A stretch of 64,000 nt of DNA, taken from NCBI RefSeq assembly GCF_910592395.1, contig NC_088309.1, positions 22,694,599 through 22,758,598 on the forward strand, written 5' to 3'. This DNA comes from Lineus longissimus (taxonomy: Eukaryota; Nemertea; Pilidiophora; Heteronemertea; Lineidae). A model generated the notes under the pieces. The model ran no database searches. It saw only the letters and a list, made by a program, of their open reading frames with translations, and had not been told where the DNA came from. Below are positions 34,986 to 46,509 of this stretch, in pieces. Both the position numbers and the translations under genes were made by a program. Position 1 is the first letter of the stretch. Each line of letters starts with the position of its first letter.

Positions 34986-37540
34986 GTTTCTGTTTCTTAT
35001 CTCCCACAACCTGGAACATAAGAGTACACATGTAATCAAAGTAATCTACTTCACGTAAGTCTACCTTCAAACATTACTTTATCAAGAGGGTCAACATGTA
35101 AACCAAGAGTTAAAAGATCTATTTGGATGCCAAAATACAATGAAAATACAATATTATGGTTAAAAAAACAGCGGTCCGGCATGAAGGCGGCAACAGGTCA
35201 TCGGTCATGGTTCAGAGCAATTTGAACAGAAAGATTTCTACAGGCAATACTCATGCATGCACATGCTATAATCAGGAACTTGCACTGCAGTAAGCCCCAT
35301 TACTGAAGGACTTAGCTATACGACTTACCGAAAGACAATCACCAAGATAGGGTTTTTGTTATCCGCCCTACAGTTATGCCCATTGCTTCAACTCAACTGA
35401 TTACCGATTCGTGACTCTGAAATGTAAAATAAGGCGGCTTTCAACAGCCTCCTCTTTGGCCTTTGAACACTCAAAAGTGAGCATCTTTGTTGTTAACTGT
35501 AGTAGCCCAACACTCAGACAACAGGCAAGTACCAACATCAAACATGTACAACTACAACCATGAAAATTAGGCCCAAAAAAGGTCATCAATTGACGAAATA
35601 AGTGCCATCTTACCATCATTTGGAACGAGTTTACAATCCCCGATCACACACCAAAAAAAGGTCATCGGTTGACTAACGAAGCACCACTGTTCAATGGATT
35701 TATAGTTGAATTGAATGCGATCAAACTACGTCATTTCCGATCGGGGATTGTACATTTTAACCCATCATTTCCCCTCAAAATACATTGTTCGGTAATAATA
35801 TAAAGATTTGCATTTGGGGGTTCTGCCTGGTCTGCTCGTTAGTGCTTGAGCAGTTTGTTGACACACCCTGTATGTTCACACTCAGTCCCAGAGAGCAGCA
35901 CATATTCATTGGCATTTTACGCCAGTTCAGAAGGGTACAGTGATGTCAAGTTATGTTACTTCTATGGACTAATACATAAACAGCAATAAAAATACCTTTC
36001 ACTCACGATTGGACAACGATAACGACGAAAAATACGTGTTATAGGATATAAAATTATTATCTTGGCTAATTTTTTTCATTTTCAAAAGGAACGATTCGAC
36101 CGATTCCACCTTTGCCGTTATCCATCCTCAGCATTTCCAGTCTGTACTGCTGTAAAACGGTCAGTAGCCGTTGTGACTGCCAATGACTAATAATTTATGA
36201 TCAATCCTTGCGGGTTGTGACGGCTCCTTTTTTTCCTTTGAGTTTGCAGCACGTTTTTTCTTATATCGTATGTTCATGCATAGTTCTGACTCTGTAGCCA
36301 AATAGGGCATGGCGCCAGCAGCCCATCCTGAGCAAGGGCGTAGCTGAGCCTTGGTTTAGGGGGGGAGGCTCTCTAATAGGGGGAGGAGGGGGGAAAAGGC
36401 TGTCCCCTTTGGAATGTTTGGTCCGTGGTGGGAGACAGAGGATCAGGCGTAAAATCTATTCTGCTACTTATGCTATTGCTAGTGAAACACGGAGGCCCAT
36501 CCTGAACATCTGAGGAATCGCTTCTCCGGCCCTGCACAATCCCGGACACAAATACTTTGATATAATGGGCGCTTTCTTATAAGCTGAGGGGAAATGTCCC
36601 CGGCCTATAGACTCTTATGCAAGTCCCTTTGGTCATCCAGATCGCTTATTCCTCTTGTATATACCGCCGTGGGCAACAAGACGAAGTCGTTCCCCTGCCT
36701 CCGGAGTGTGCAGGGCCCGATATCATCACCGGATATGAGCGAACGTCCAAACCCTGTCAAATTAATGGACTAGGGTTCTGGCCTGTCATGAAAGACATTG
36801 TCACAACCGACTATTCGTCCCGCTTTTGAATTTGAATTTGAATTTAAAAATATTTTTTAATTTCTAAAAGGTGGGGACCAAAAGTTACCAGGGAGAGAAT
36901 TTTGATCTAGGGTCAAGTAATACCCGGGCAACTATTTCGCTCACCAAATTATAATGAAAATTACGTCGATCATCCTGTCATCACGCGATCGTCTGACCAC
37001 ATGGAAAATTCACCACACCAGCACACCAACTTTCAATTCATATTCCAAACTTCTCCGTTAAATTCTTTGATTTTACCACTTTTTCGCGACTAAAGACAAA
37101 TTTTAGATGGTAAGTTCATAGATTAGGTATCGCAGCTCATTCATATTCCGATATTTTTGCGTTTCTTGTCTTTTCGGGGCAATGAAATTGAAAGGAGTTT
37201 TGTGCGGTTGGCCAAAATTTTGATGATGGCGGCGTTCCCGCTACACCTGCGCGATGAGTTTTTTCATCAAAAAAACATCCGATTCTGTGTTACATGATAC
37301 TCACCAAAGTGCCGGAGCCAGGTATTCTTGTTCTGTGTGTAATCTACATTTTGTCAACTGAATTACGTGGAGATTTTTACCATTTTTGATGGCGAAAATC
37401 ATGTTGAAACTGACCAGTCCAGTACGGCCTCTTCGGCCATGTTGCATGCACGTGTTTTCTGTGTGCATTAACAACATGCATTGACTGTGTGTTGATCGTG
37501 CACTTGATTGCGGGAACAGGGCCTAGTACATGTAGTAGTT
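34986..37540. other. Upstream region of the zinc-finger gene
   Basis: The 5' UTR exon(s) and promoter of the zinc-finger gene should be here. A 14-base perfect inverted pair, TACAATCCCCGATC (35632-35645) and its complement (35739-35752), flanks a duplicated phrase, AAAAAAGGTCATC..TTGAC (35575 and 35652). TACGTCATTTCCG at about 35728 looks like joined CRE and ETS sites. The stretch 36360-36400 is purine-rich. No gene is seen. Confidence 0.4.
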
Positions 37541-38234
37541 ATACCGGCAAATCAGACAACGGTAATTTAGACACAGTAAATTAGACAACGGTAATCTAGA
37601 CAATGGTCATTTTAGACAATGGTATTGGTAATCTAGACACAAGGATAGGTAAATAAGACAATTTGAAGAGGTTGTTCACCTCTTCAGATTAGGAAAGATC
37701 TTCATTTTGGGAGTTGGCATGATCTGCTTAGGCCTATCAGCGGAAATTTGATTAACTGACTAATTGACTGTATTGTTATTTCTCAGGTAATTAAAGCTGA
37801 CACCTTCATGACAAATTTTGCTTGGTGCAATTAAACTGCAATTGTAGTCCCTATAATAAGGGCCTAGTATAATCGAATGAACGGTATATTGGCTGAGACA
37901 GTCGGATTCATCTTTGAAGTATTTTTTTCTTTTAAGTTTTATCGTCTTAAGTTTTAAGACTAGGCCTACTATGTCCCCTTAGTAATTGCCTACTCAAAAA
38001 ATCCAGTGTCATTTTGTGACCAACTTGATGTTGTTAATTACTGCCACACTTCCCCAATCTTTGATATTGGATTTGAATTGAAGAGGTGCACAACCTTGTC
38101 AGATTGTCTAATTTACTTATCCTTGTGTCTAGATTACCATTGTCTAAAATGACCATTGTCTGGATTACCATTGTCTAAAATGACCATTATCTAGATCACC
38201 ATTGTCTAATTTACTTTGTCTGAATTATCGGTGT
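37541..38234. mobile_element. Fold-back element with arms built of short tandem repeats
   Basis: The left arm (about 37541-37690) and right arm (about 38074-38234) are long inverted copies. Each consists of repeats of the type AGACAATGGT.ATTT, includes a shared phrase CTAGACACAAGGATA.GTAAAT, and ends inside with GAGGT..ACCTC. About 380 bases without coding capacity lie between. Long terminal inverted repeats made of small direct repeats are the mark of Foldback-type transposons; this family is not one I recognise. Confidence 0.8.
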
Positions 38235-40869
38235 TTTATGAAGTTGAATTGTCGCTGAGACTGCCCCAAGAGAGCCTCTGCACCATACAGTAAAAGGACG
38301 AAGCAGCTTGGTTTAACCTGGGGAAATATTCACTGACTAGGTGGTGCCAACATAAAAAAACATGATAGAGGGCACTGATGATTAGATGCCCAGTTTGCCT
38401 CCTACTGGCAAGTCATAGCATGTTTGTTGTTAAGTGTGAAATAAACTGTGCTATAAGCATGCATTTTGAAATGATTCCTTTTGCCTGTGATCTGAGCCTG
38501 TGCGAGACAATAAATGCAGATCATAGAACTCGTTATGACAGTGACTGCTAGTTAGGAAGAAGACTCGTGGCATCATTAATGCATATTTAAAAAAGACAAA
38601 ATTTGGCTGCAGTCAAGACCTCCTTTCAGTGAAAAGCTTGAGGTGTTACATATTCAAGAATTCTAATAGTTTGAGTTATTTTTCAGCCTGTATGGTTTCA
38701 AGGAAGATGAGATGGAGAGATACAACATATTTCATACATGGAGAAACAAGTAAAATTCTCTGAACCTGGCTGACATAGATTAAATCTTGATTCCTGCCCA
38801 AATTATGAACAAAAATCTGCTTGACCTCAATCACCTCAGACAGCGGACTCGACTAACTATCTGGAGATGGTATTTAGTATTTCATCGCATTGATACACCA
38901 TCCAAAGCATCTTGTGATGAAGAACAGCAGGAGTTCCCGGTGTGGACTGTAGGTAGGTTGGCCTAAACAACGCATAAGAAACTGGACAACAACACAGACA
39001 GTTCTCAACATTTTATCTTGCTGAATGTATGTAACATAGTTACTGACAACTATTCGCAGAGTCTGAACAAACGTGATGGTTACAAGTCTGTATTACACCT
39101 CAGACCCGAGGTCTGCTTGGCAGGTAATGGCACTGGTTTCTAAAACAGCTTCGTATTTGCCTAGTGTCTTCATATTTGGCAGATGATGATCTAGGTGCGG
39201 AAAATCCAGGAGAACCGTTCTGCATCATTATTTATTTTGTTTGGCAATTTTTTAAAATGAAAGCTGTGGTCCTTTCCAGCTCCTCCATCTAATGGCACAG
39301 ACTGGAAAAGAGAAATGCTACTGCACCATCGTCCTCCTGGTAATCAAGACAAGATAAGTCCACATGCAGAGGGTTGCAACTCCAACACCACTAACAAGAT
39401 TTCACTGTGATCAGCTGACTGGACAAAATGATAAAGGAATCTACACTATGTCGTTGGAAGGACAAGCAATCTTAAGAATACAAGGTTGGTGTGCAATGTG
39501 AATCTATGCAGGATAGATGTACAGTAGCCTGCTTGCTGGATATCTTATCAGAAAGCAAGTATGTCCAGAATGACGAGAAGTCAAAAAGTTTGTAACAAAT
39601 TTTAGTCATTGTTTAAACACTGGTCAGGTGCTGTCCTGTGGTGTTCCTTTTACATTCTAAATAGTTGTTAGTCAGCAGTGCTGGCAAGTTCCTGGCAGAT
39701 AAGGTTCCAGAGTGAACTGCAATCACCATACGATGTCCTTGTGCATTTGACAACCCCCTCTTAGTAAGCCAGAGGCCTTTCATGGCCTCCGTCTTTGTAG
39801 AAGAAGTGATTAAAATCAAAAGAACTATTGTCTTATTTTCATCACCTCAACAGGAAAACCACTGGTGAGTGAAGCTGGTGGAGCACTGTGGCATCTCTCA
39901 TTAAAAAGCTGGGTTATTTGGACAAGGATCACGTCTACCAAGTTCAAATGTCTTGAACACGATAGGGCCCCTTCCAGTCCATTCTGACTGGAAAAGACAT
40001 CTATCATCTATGGTTTGTGCATGATCAAGGGTATCCACAGTTTCTTTGCTGGGATAAATGGAAAGTACTGGACTTCAACGATTGTGCGACAGCATTTCCT
40101 GTCCTAATGCCAAGGACCTTAACATTTGATGACATCATTCCGTCATATATTGCAATGTCCACAATCATTTTATTAGTGGCTGTCGTTAATTGAAAGTTTT
40201 TAGAATGAATAGCAGAACGTATTTGATAAGACCTGCCATTTTGGATCAAAGTCCCTGTCCCTGATTGAGAGAGGCTCAATCCTCAATCGCGTGTAGACCA
40301 CTAGGCTTTACAGCATGCCTGGGTTAAACATGGCCGTGAGAAACACCACGGTTAAATGAGTGCAAGAGAAGATCATTGAAATCACTTGACAGAAAACTGT
40401 GCTGAACATCTTTTTCCTTTACTCACGTTCAGTCCTTATCATTATTTCAGCTTTGGTTCACCAGTTACATCCTCAGAAGATGCAGGACACTGTGAATATG
40501 GGGAATATCAAGAAGAACTGAGTGGCAACGAAAACACCTGAAGATTTACTTTTCAGCTAAGAATGACTTTGTAGGCCTAAAGGTTTAGAAGTTATACCTA
40601 AATTCCTCAGGACTATGGCTCACTCCTGAGGTAGCCTGGAAAACATTTCATCCTGGATGCAGAAAAAGACTATAGTTAGATTATTTGTTAGTTAATTTTC
40701 ACTGTTGAAGGATACAGACACAGATGTGAATCAGCAGGGAAGGTCCTTCTCAAGCGAGGAACCAACGTCTTGGTAATTGCGGCCACTGTAGCTTAGGTAG
40801 TAGAGTGACCTAGATGTAGTTGTTTTAGTCATTAAAATTCCTGGGATTAGTCGCATTAACCTTGAGTCT
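38235..40869. other. No gene recognised
   Basis: AT-rich DNA with many stop codons. A short frame after a TTTTTCAG acceptor at about 38686 (LYGFKEDEMERYNIFHTWRNK, then stop) is the only protein-like piece; with no partner exon it is not called. A spliced non-coding transcript cannot be excluded. Confidence 0.35.
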
Positions 40870-43800
40870 GTTGGACTGGGTCCACTGAACGTGATAAAAT
40901 AATTAACACTGATTTGGAAATGAAATGAAGAGTCTGCATTTTGGTGCAACTCCATATAACGGTCGGGTGATTTCGCTCTGAACTTGTGACACTCTGATCG
41001 GTCTGAAATAAATCATTATCCCGCCCCTCTGGGAAAAATTTGCAGCCAGATTGCACCATTTCCTGTTACCGTCTGAGAGATGGCGATGTCAGGGGCGCAT
41101 GGCGGTGGTTAAACCTATTGCGAATGGGCAGCACAATTGGGTGTAGGATATTCCGAAACCATTGCACACTCCTGAATCTGCGGTGGGTTGGTACCCCACG
41201 CTACGTAAGGAGTAGGTTTCTGGGTAAGACTTGGTCCACGTGAATGGGTCGTGCCTTAAAAATGATGAGAAGTTGCGAATTGACGCCCTGTGAAGTGTCC
41301 TTCGACCAACTAGTGCTAATCCGGTCACTGTCTCCAGGTCACCATGCCTCGGTCAATGAGCGGGCGAAGCACCCAATGGCTCCGTCAGGAGTACATCGTC
41401 AACTTCAGCCCGTAGTCAAACCGGTACGTGCACAAATATCTTAGTTGAGAGTGGGGGACATCAGTAAAGTGCTTCTCATCGGGGTAATACAGTACCACTG
41501 TATACAATGACCCCATTTTTTGTTGGATTCATTTCCACTGAGGGAGTGGTCGATAATGAGAATTTCAGGCCAGTCTGATTATCACCAGTACAGAGGGCAA
41601 TTATCTAATAGTTATGTGGCTTTCCCTCAAACTGTATACTCTTTCATGTCAATTGTAAATTGGTGTTGCTTGGTAGTGTTCAGGGTCTTTTTGTCGAACA
41701 GGCACATCTGCATACCAGTAATTATGTGCAGACTTGGCTCTTTCTTTGGAGCAGTACAGTTGTAAGATAAATCCTGTTTGTAATTTTGTAAATTAGTTGC
41801 TCATTAAGGGCTTACGAAGGTTTTGATGCCTTGCTGGCATATCTGCATACCAGTAAATATGTGCAGATTCATTTCTTGCTTTGAAGCAATATTGTTGCTA
41901 CACTCCTAAAGCGGTGGCAATGCTCAGGTCTTTTCTGCCTCGCGGGCAAATCTGCATTACAGTAATTATGTGCAGACTTGGCTCTTCCTGAGATTGTAGG
42001 ACTGGGTCCATTGAATGTAACAAAAATAATCGATGCCTATTTACAAATGAAATGAAGAGTCTGCATTTTGGTGCAACTCCATATAACTGTCGGGTGATTT
42101 CGCTCTGAACTTGTGACACTCTGATCAGTCTGAAATAAATCATTATCCCGCCCCTCTGGGAAAAATTTGCAGCCAGATTGCACCATTTCCTGTTACCGTC
42201 TGAGAGATGGCGATGTCAGGGGCGCATGACGGTGGTTAAACCTATTGCGAATGGGCAGCACAATTGGGTGTAGGATATTCCGAAACCATTGCACACTCCT
42301 GAATCTGCGGTGGGTTAGTACCCCACGCTACGTAAGGAGTAGGTTTCTGGGTAAGACTTGGTCCACGTGAATGGGTCGTGCCTTAAAAATGATGAGAAGT
42401 TGCGAATTGACGCCCTGTGAAGTGTCCTTCGACCAACTAGTGCTAATCCGGTCACTGTCTCCAGGTCACCATGCCTCGGTCAATGAGCGGGCGAAGCACC
42501 CAATGGCTCCGTCAGGAGTACATCGTCAACTTCAGCCCGTAGTCAAACCGGTACGTGCACAAATATCTTAGTTGAGAGTGGGGGACATCAGTAAAGTGCT
42601 TCTCATCGGGGTAATACAGTACCACTGTATACAATGACCCCATTTTTTGTTGGATTCATTTCCACTGAGGAGTGGTCGAAAATGAGAATTTCAGGCCAGT
42701 CTGATTATCACCAGTACAGAGGGCAATTATCTAATAGTTATGTGGCTTTCCCTCAAACTGTATACTCTTTCATGTCAATTGTAAATTAGTGTTGCTTGGT
42801 AGTGTTCAGGGTCTTTTTGTCGAACAGGCACATCTGCATACCAGTAATTATGTGCAGACTTGGCTCTTTCTTTGGAGCAGTACAGTTGTAAGATAAATCC
42901 TGTTTGTAATTTTATAAATTAGTTGCTCATTAAGGGCTTACGAAGGATTGATGCCTTGCTGGCATATCTGCATACCAGTAAATATGTGCAGATTCATTTC
43001 TTGCTTTGAAGCAATATTGTTGCTACACTCCTAAAGCGGTGGCAATGCTCAGGTCTTTTCTGCCTCGCGGGCAAATCTGCATACCAGTAATTATATGCAG
43101 ACTTAAGTTTTGCTTTGAAGCAATATCAGTGCTACACTTTTGAAGCAGTGGCAGTGTTCAGGTTTTGTCTGCCTCGCTGACATATCTGCATACCAGTAGT
43201 TATGTGCAGACCTGGCTCTTTCTTTGGAGCAGTACAGTTGCAAGATAAAGCCTGTTTGTAATTTTATAAATTAGTTACTCATTAAGGGCTTACGAAGGTT
43301 TTGATGCCTTGCTGGCATATCTGCATACCAGTAAATATGTTTTGAGGAAGTCCTGGCAGATCCAGAAAACCATCCTCCATACTCTGTAGTTAACAAGACG
43401 TTCTCTTGAAAAGCGCCAGAGCATTTTAGATCACAATTAATTGACTTCACCCTTGGCCTTATAGTATGGCAAGATTCTTTTATATCAACTCTTGTTGATA
43501 CTTTGTTGTGCACATAATTTTGTAATGTTTCAGTGTCGGTTGTAGATAAGAAGTTAGAGTGACGTGGATAATAAATAATGTAAATATATATCTTAGTTGG
43601 TTAAGTTCGTGTTCAGAGTTGCGAAGTTGATACAGTGAAAAATATATAAGCCCTTTTACCGCTACACTTGCTTTGAAGCAATATTGTTGCTAAACTCCTA
43701 AAGCAGTGGCAATGTTCAGGTCTTTTCTGCCTCTCGGGCAAATCTGCATACCAGTAATTATGTGCAGACTTGGCTCTTCCAGAGATTGTAGGACTTGGTC

Positions 43801-43905
43801 CTTTGAATGTAACAAAAATAATCGATGCCTATTTACAAATGAAATGAAGAGTCTGCATTTTGGTGCAACTCCATATAACTGTCAGGTGATTTCGCTCTGA
43901 AATGT
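40870..43905. repeat. Recent tandem duplication of a 1.13-kb unit plus a partial third copy
   Basis: Copy 1 is about 40870-41996, copy 2 about 41997-43105 (offset 1,126-1,127 bases). The two differ at only a few scattered positions, for instance near 41107/42233 and in a one-base indel near 41540/42667. A subrepeat array continues to about 43340, a unique piece follows, and a truncated third copy spans about 43663-43905. Each full copy includes a GC-richer block (about 41040-41430) with the same 66-codon open frame (41244 and 42371). I do not recognise that frame, and it is probably incidental. Confidence 0.88.
41700..43770. repeat. Nine copies of a palindromic subrepeat TCTGCATA...TATGTGCAGA
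   Basis: The imperfect palindrome TCTGCATACCAGTAATTATG followed by TGCAGA occurs near 41708, 41841, 41949, 42834, 42967, 43075, 43185, 43319 and 43745, spaced mainly by alternating 108-110 and 133-134 bases. A second motif, TTGCTTTGAAGCAA, lies between some copies and is itself palindromic. The array resembles the core repeats of some non-autonomous Helitron-like elements of bivalves, which is only a suggestion. Confidence 0.8.
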
Positions 43906-44028
43906 CCTTGTATACCTGAATATTATGCGTAGGTGTCTAAATTTCACCTAGGGTGGCATGATGGAGACAAAGTCACAACCTATAATGGACACTAATGAAT
44001 CTGATTCAGCTACATCAGTGGGTGTGAG

Positions 44029-44120
44029 GTGAAGATTTGCACAGAGTGTAAAATAGTGTGGTATATGCCACGGGGCATATAACGCACTATTTTTCACAAG
44101 GGTGAAATTTAATCTTGACC
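44029..44120. repeat. Imperfect hairpin element
   Basis: GGTGAAGATTT..AATAGTGTGGTATATGCC is matched by the reverse complement GGCATATAACGCACTATT...AATCTTGACC across a 4-base loop. Related GGTCACAACC phrases flank it at 43975 and 44190, so the full element may be wider. Confidence 0.6.
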
Positions 44121-44466
44121 CGCCGGAATGCACACACTAAATAAGTAGCCCTCTCTGTTCACCATGCTGCAAACAGGTTTATAGGGACAAGGTCACAACC
44201 TGTGGGGGAGGGAAGTGAAGCTCTTAGTCCCCTCTAATGTAGTAGAAGAGCTAGTAAATCCATTTGCTTGGAGTGCTTCATTCTAATCATTAGTTTAACA
44301 TGCCCCATTTACACTCCAGACCCAATGGACAGGCCTCGTCTTTATGCCTTGTACACAGAGGATGGACAATCAGGATGTTGAAACAGATTGTATTGGAGTC
44401 CCTAGCCCTATTTGGCTCTGGAGTAGCAAGTACAGCAATGGATTGGGGAACAAAAATAACGGAGTA

Positions 44467-44590
44467 CAGTATTACCACTCTATCAAGGACACTCTTGTGG
44501 GACTGACAAGTGCTGTCCTAGAGGTGTCCTGATTAGAGAGGTCAAATTGAATGGAAACTAAAACTTTGGGACTAAACCTTGTGTTCCACT
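44467..44590. mobile_element. Pogo/mariner-like non-autonomous element, copy 2 (truncated)
   Basis: TA-CAGTATTACCACTC opens the copy; GGGACTGACAAGTGCTGTCCT and GAGGTGTCCTGATTAGAGAGG match copies 1 and 3. The right end is degraded. Confidence 0.6.
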
Positions 44591-44854
44591 CTTAGTCTTA
44601 AGAAGTCTTACCGCAATTGCTTGGAGGTAGGCCTAGGTTCCAGTTCATCATCACAACCGGCATCAAAAGTTTTAAAATCATTGTTCAAGACATGAAGAGA
44701 ATGAATAAAAATGGTAGATCTGTTGAGGTTCTTTGCAAGACTAGTACATTCAAATACAGCTAATAGGTCCCACCCAGTGTCTTATGTCATTGGCAATATC
44801 AAAAAGGCCTAAAAACTAAAGTTAAGAGGGCATGCTCAATTTCATAGGAAAGTG

Positions 44855-45032
44855 GCTTTGGCGACAGTACTGCCATCTAGCGGTAAAAAGTTGAACTGAT
44901 AGTTTTGGACGAAGATTTCAGTTTCATTTGCTACCGCGAGACAGCGCCACTGTCGCCTGAGCGAATTTCACACCAGGAATTGATTGGTTTTCGAGCCAAT
45001 TTCACAACTGGAATTGATTGGTTTTCATGCCA
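44855..45032. repeat. Inverted repeat followed by a 34-bp tandem duplication
   Basis: GGCGACAGTACTGCCATCTAGCGGTA (44860-44885) is mirrored by TACCGCGAGACAGCGCCACTGTCGCC (44932-44957). Immediately after, AATTTCACA.C.GGAATTGATTGG and about ten further bases are repeated with an offset of 34 (44964 and 44998). The whole may be one diverged MITE. Confidence 0.6.
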
Positions 45033-45295
45033 GTATCAAACTAAGGGGAAATTGATGAAAATAACATCTATCTTATCTATCTTTGTGTGCCACAAGTGAA
45101 GACACAACAATGAATAAGAAAAAACAACATCTACTAAGTAATTGATTTTCAACTTTTATAAGTATTTACACCTTCTCTCAGGATGGAGAAGGTTGCCCTC
45201 TTTCAGGAAGGAATTATGTCAAAATTATACTAAAGCAAAACATATCTCTCCCTGGAACCGCAGAATAACAAAGTGTCTTCTCGCATCAACAGTTC

Positions 45296-45301
45296 TTTAT
45301 T
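45296..45301 (-). terminator. Candidate polyadenylation signal of TRAF4
   Basis: A reverse-strand AATAAA about 1.2 kb past the TRAF4 stop would close a long 3' UTR covering 45.3-46.5 kb, a stretch in which I see no gene. Confidence 0.35.
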
Positions 45302-46509
45302 AGTTGACGAAAATTGATTGTTTTTTGGCTTCAATATGATTTTAACATGCACCCTTGAGGTCAAGATTTTTTTTTTAATCTGCCAAAGACGCATGCATAT
45401 GTATCAAAGGTACAAAACCAACTGTGAAGACATTATAAGCTTTTATGGAATCTCACCATAAAGTTTGGAGTAATACTCTGCTGACAAGTTTCCAGAGACA
45501 TTGAGATAGAGGAAATGACAATGATACATCTCATTACACTGATCTACTCCAGCAACAAGAACTCTACAAAAATCACACTAATCACACTATAAAGACCAAG
45601 TTGTAAGTCATTTGAGAGAGAAAGACATTTACAATATAAATTAAGATTAATGCAAATTATGGCACAAACAGATATCTACAAAACTTAGCAGATGCAGACC
45701 ACATTCATGATCAAATATATCCGTGATAAAACCAAAGCTTTAAAAGGGGGACTATAGGCAGGAGCTAGGTGGCCTCAAGTTGGTGGTCACTAGCTGACTT
45801 ATATGAACAGTTGGAGAATTTCATCTGGTTTACTAAGTGATAAAAACCTTTCTTGTACAAGCACAAAAAGTGCCCATGTGAGATCGTGGAGACACATTTA
45901 GGCTACTTCAGATAACTTGATCTGGTCCAGCTTGCCCCTGCCCATCCCTTGAAATTTAAAATTTTCAGTAGAGGACGAAAATTGCTATGGAGCGTTTTAC
46001 ACTAACGTTATTCAAATATACAAATATTTACAAGTCACCGAAAGGAAACGACTGAGAAATAAAGACTAGCAATTTGATAATACTGATGAGCTGGAGCAGT
46101 TGTGCCTTCCAAAGAATATCCATAATATATAATTGGCCACCGCTTGATGTACTGGTAAAATCTCTAGAGTATCCCTGGAATGTGGAATGGTGGCAGAATG
46201 TATAGCTTCGAAACTGAAAAAATAATCTAGAGTCTTTCATTAACTGGACTTGCATAAACCGGAGCGGTCTTCCAAGTCCCAAGTTCTAAGTCTGTTAATG
46301 ACAGGCATAACCCACTTCATACATTACAGACGAAAAATGCTCATCCTGTCGAGTTTGATATACGAAAGTTTGATTGTAGTTGGGCGATCTAATTGTGTCT
46401 TCATCTAAATTAATAATCAGATTTGAACTTGTCAAATAAATGTATTTAAATAATTCTTTAACCTCTTGTACAAGGCCTACTCCAACCAGCTATCAGTAAG
46501 TCCAACACT

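Noticed and set aside
41244..42571. Identical 66-codon frames at 41244 and 42371 as a real small gene
   Set aside because: They are copies of one repeat unit, with no splice context, no known motif and an equally long frame on the other strand.
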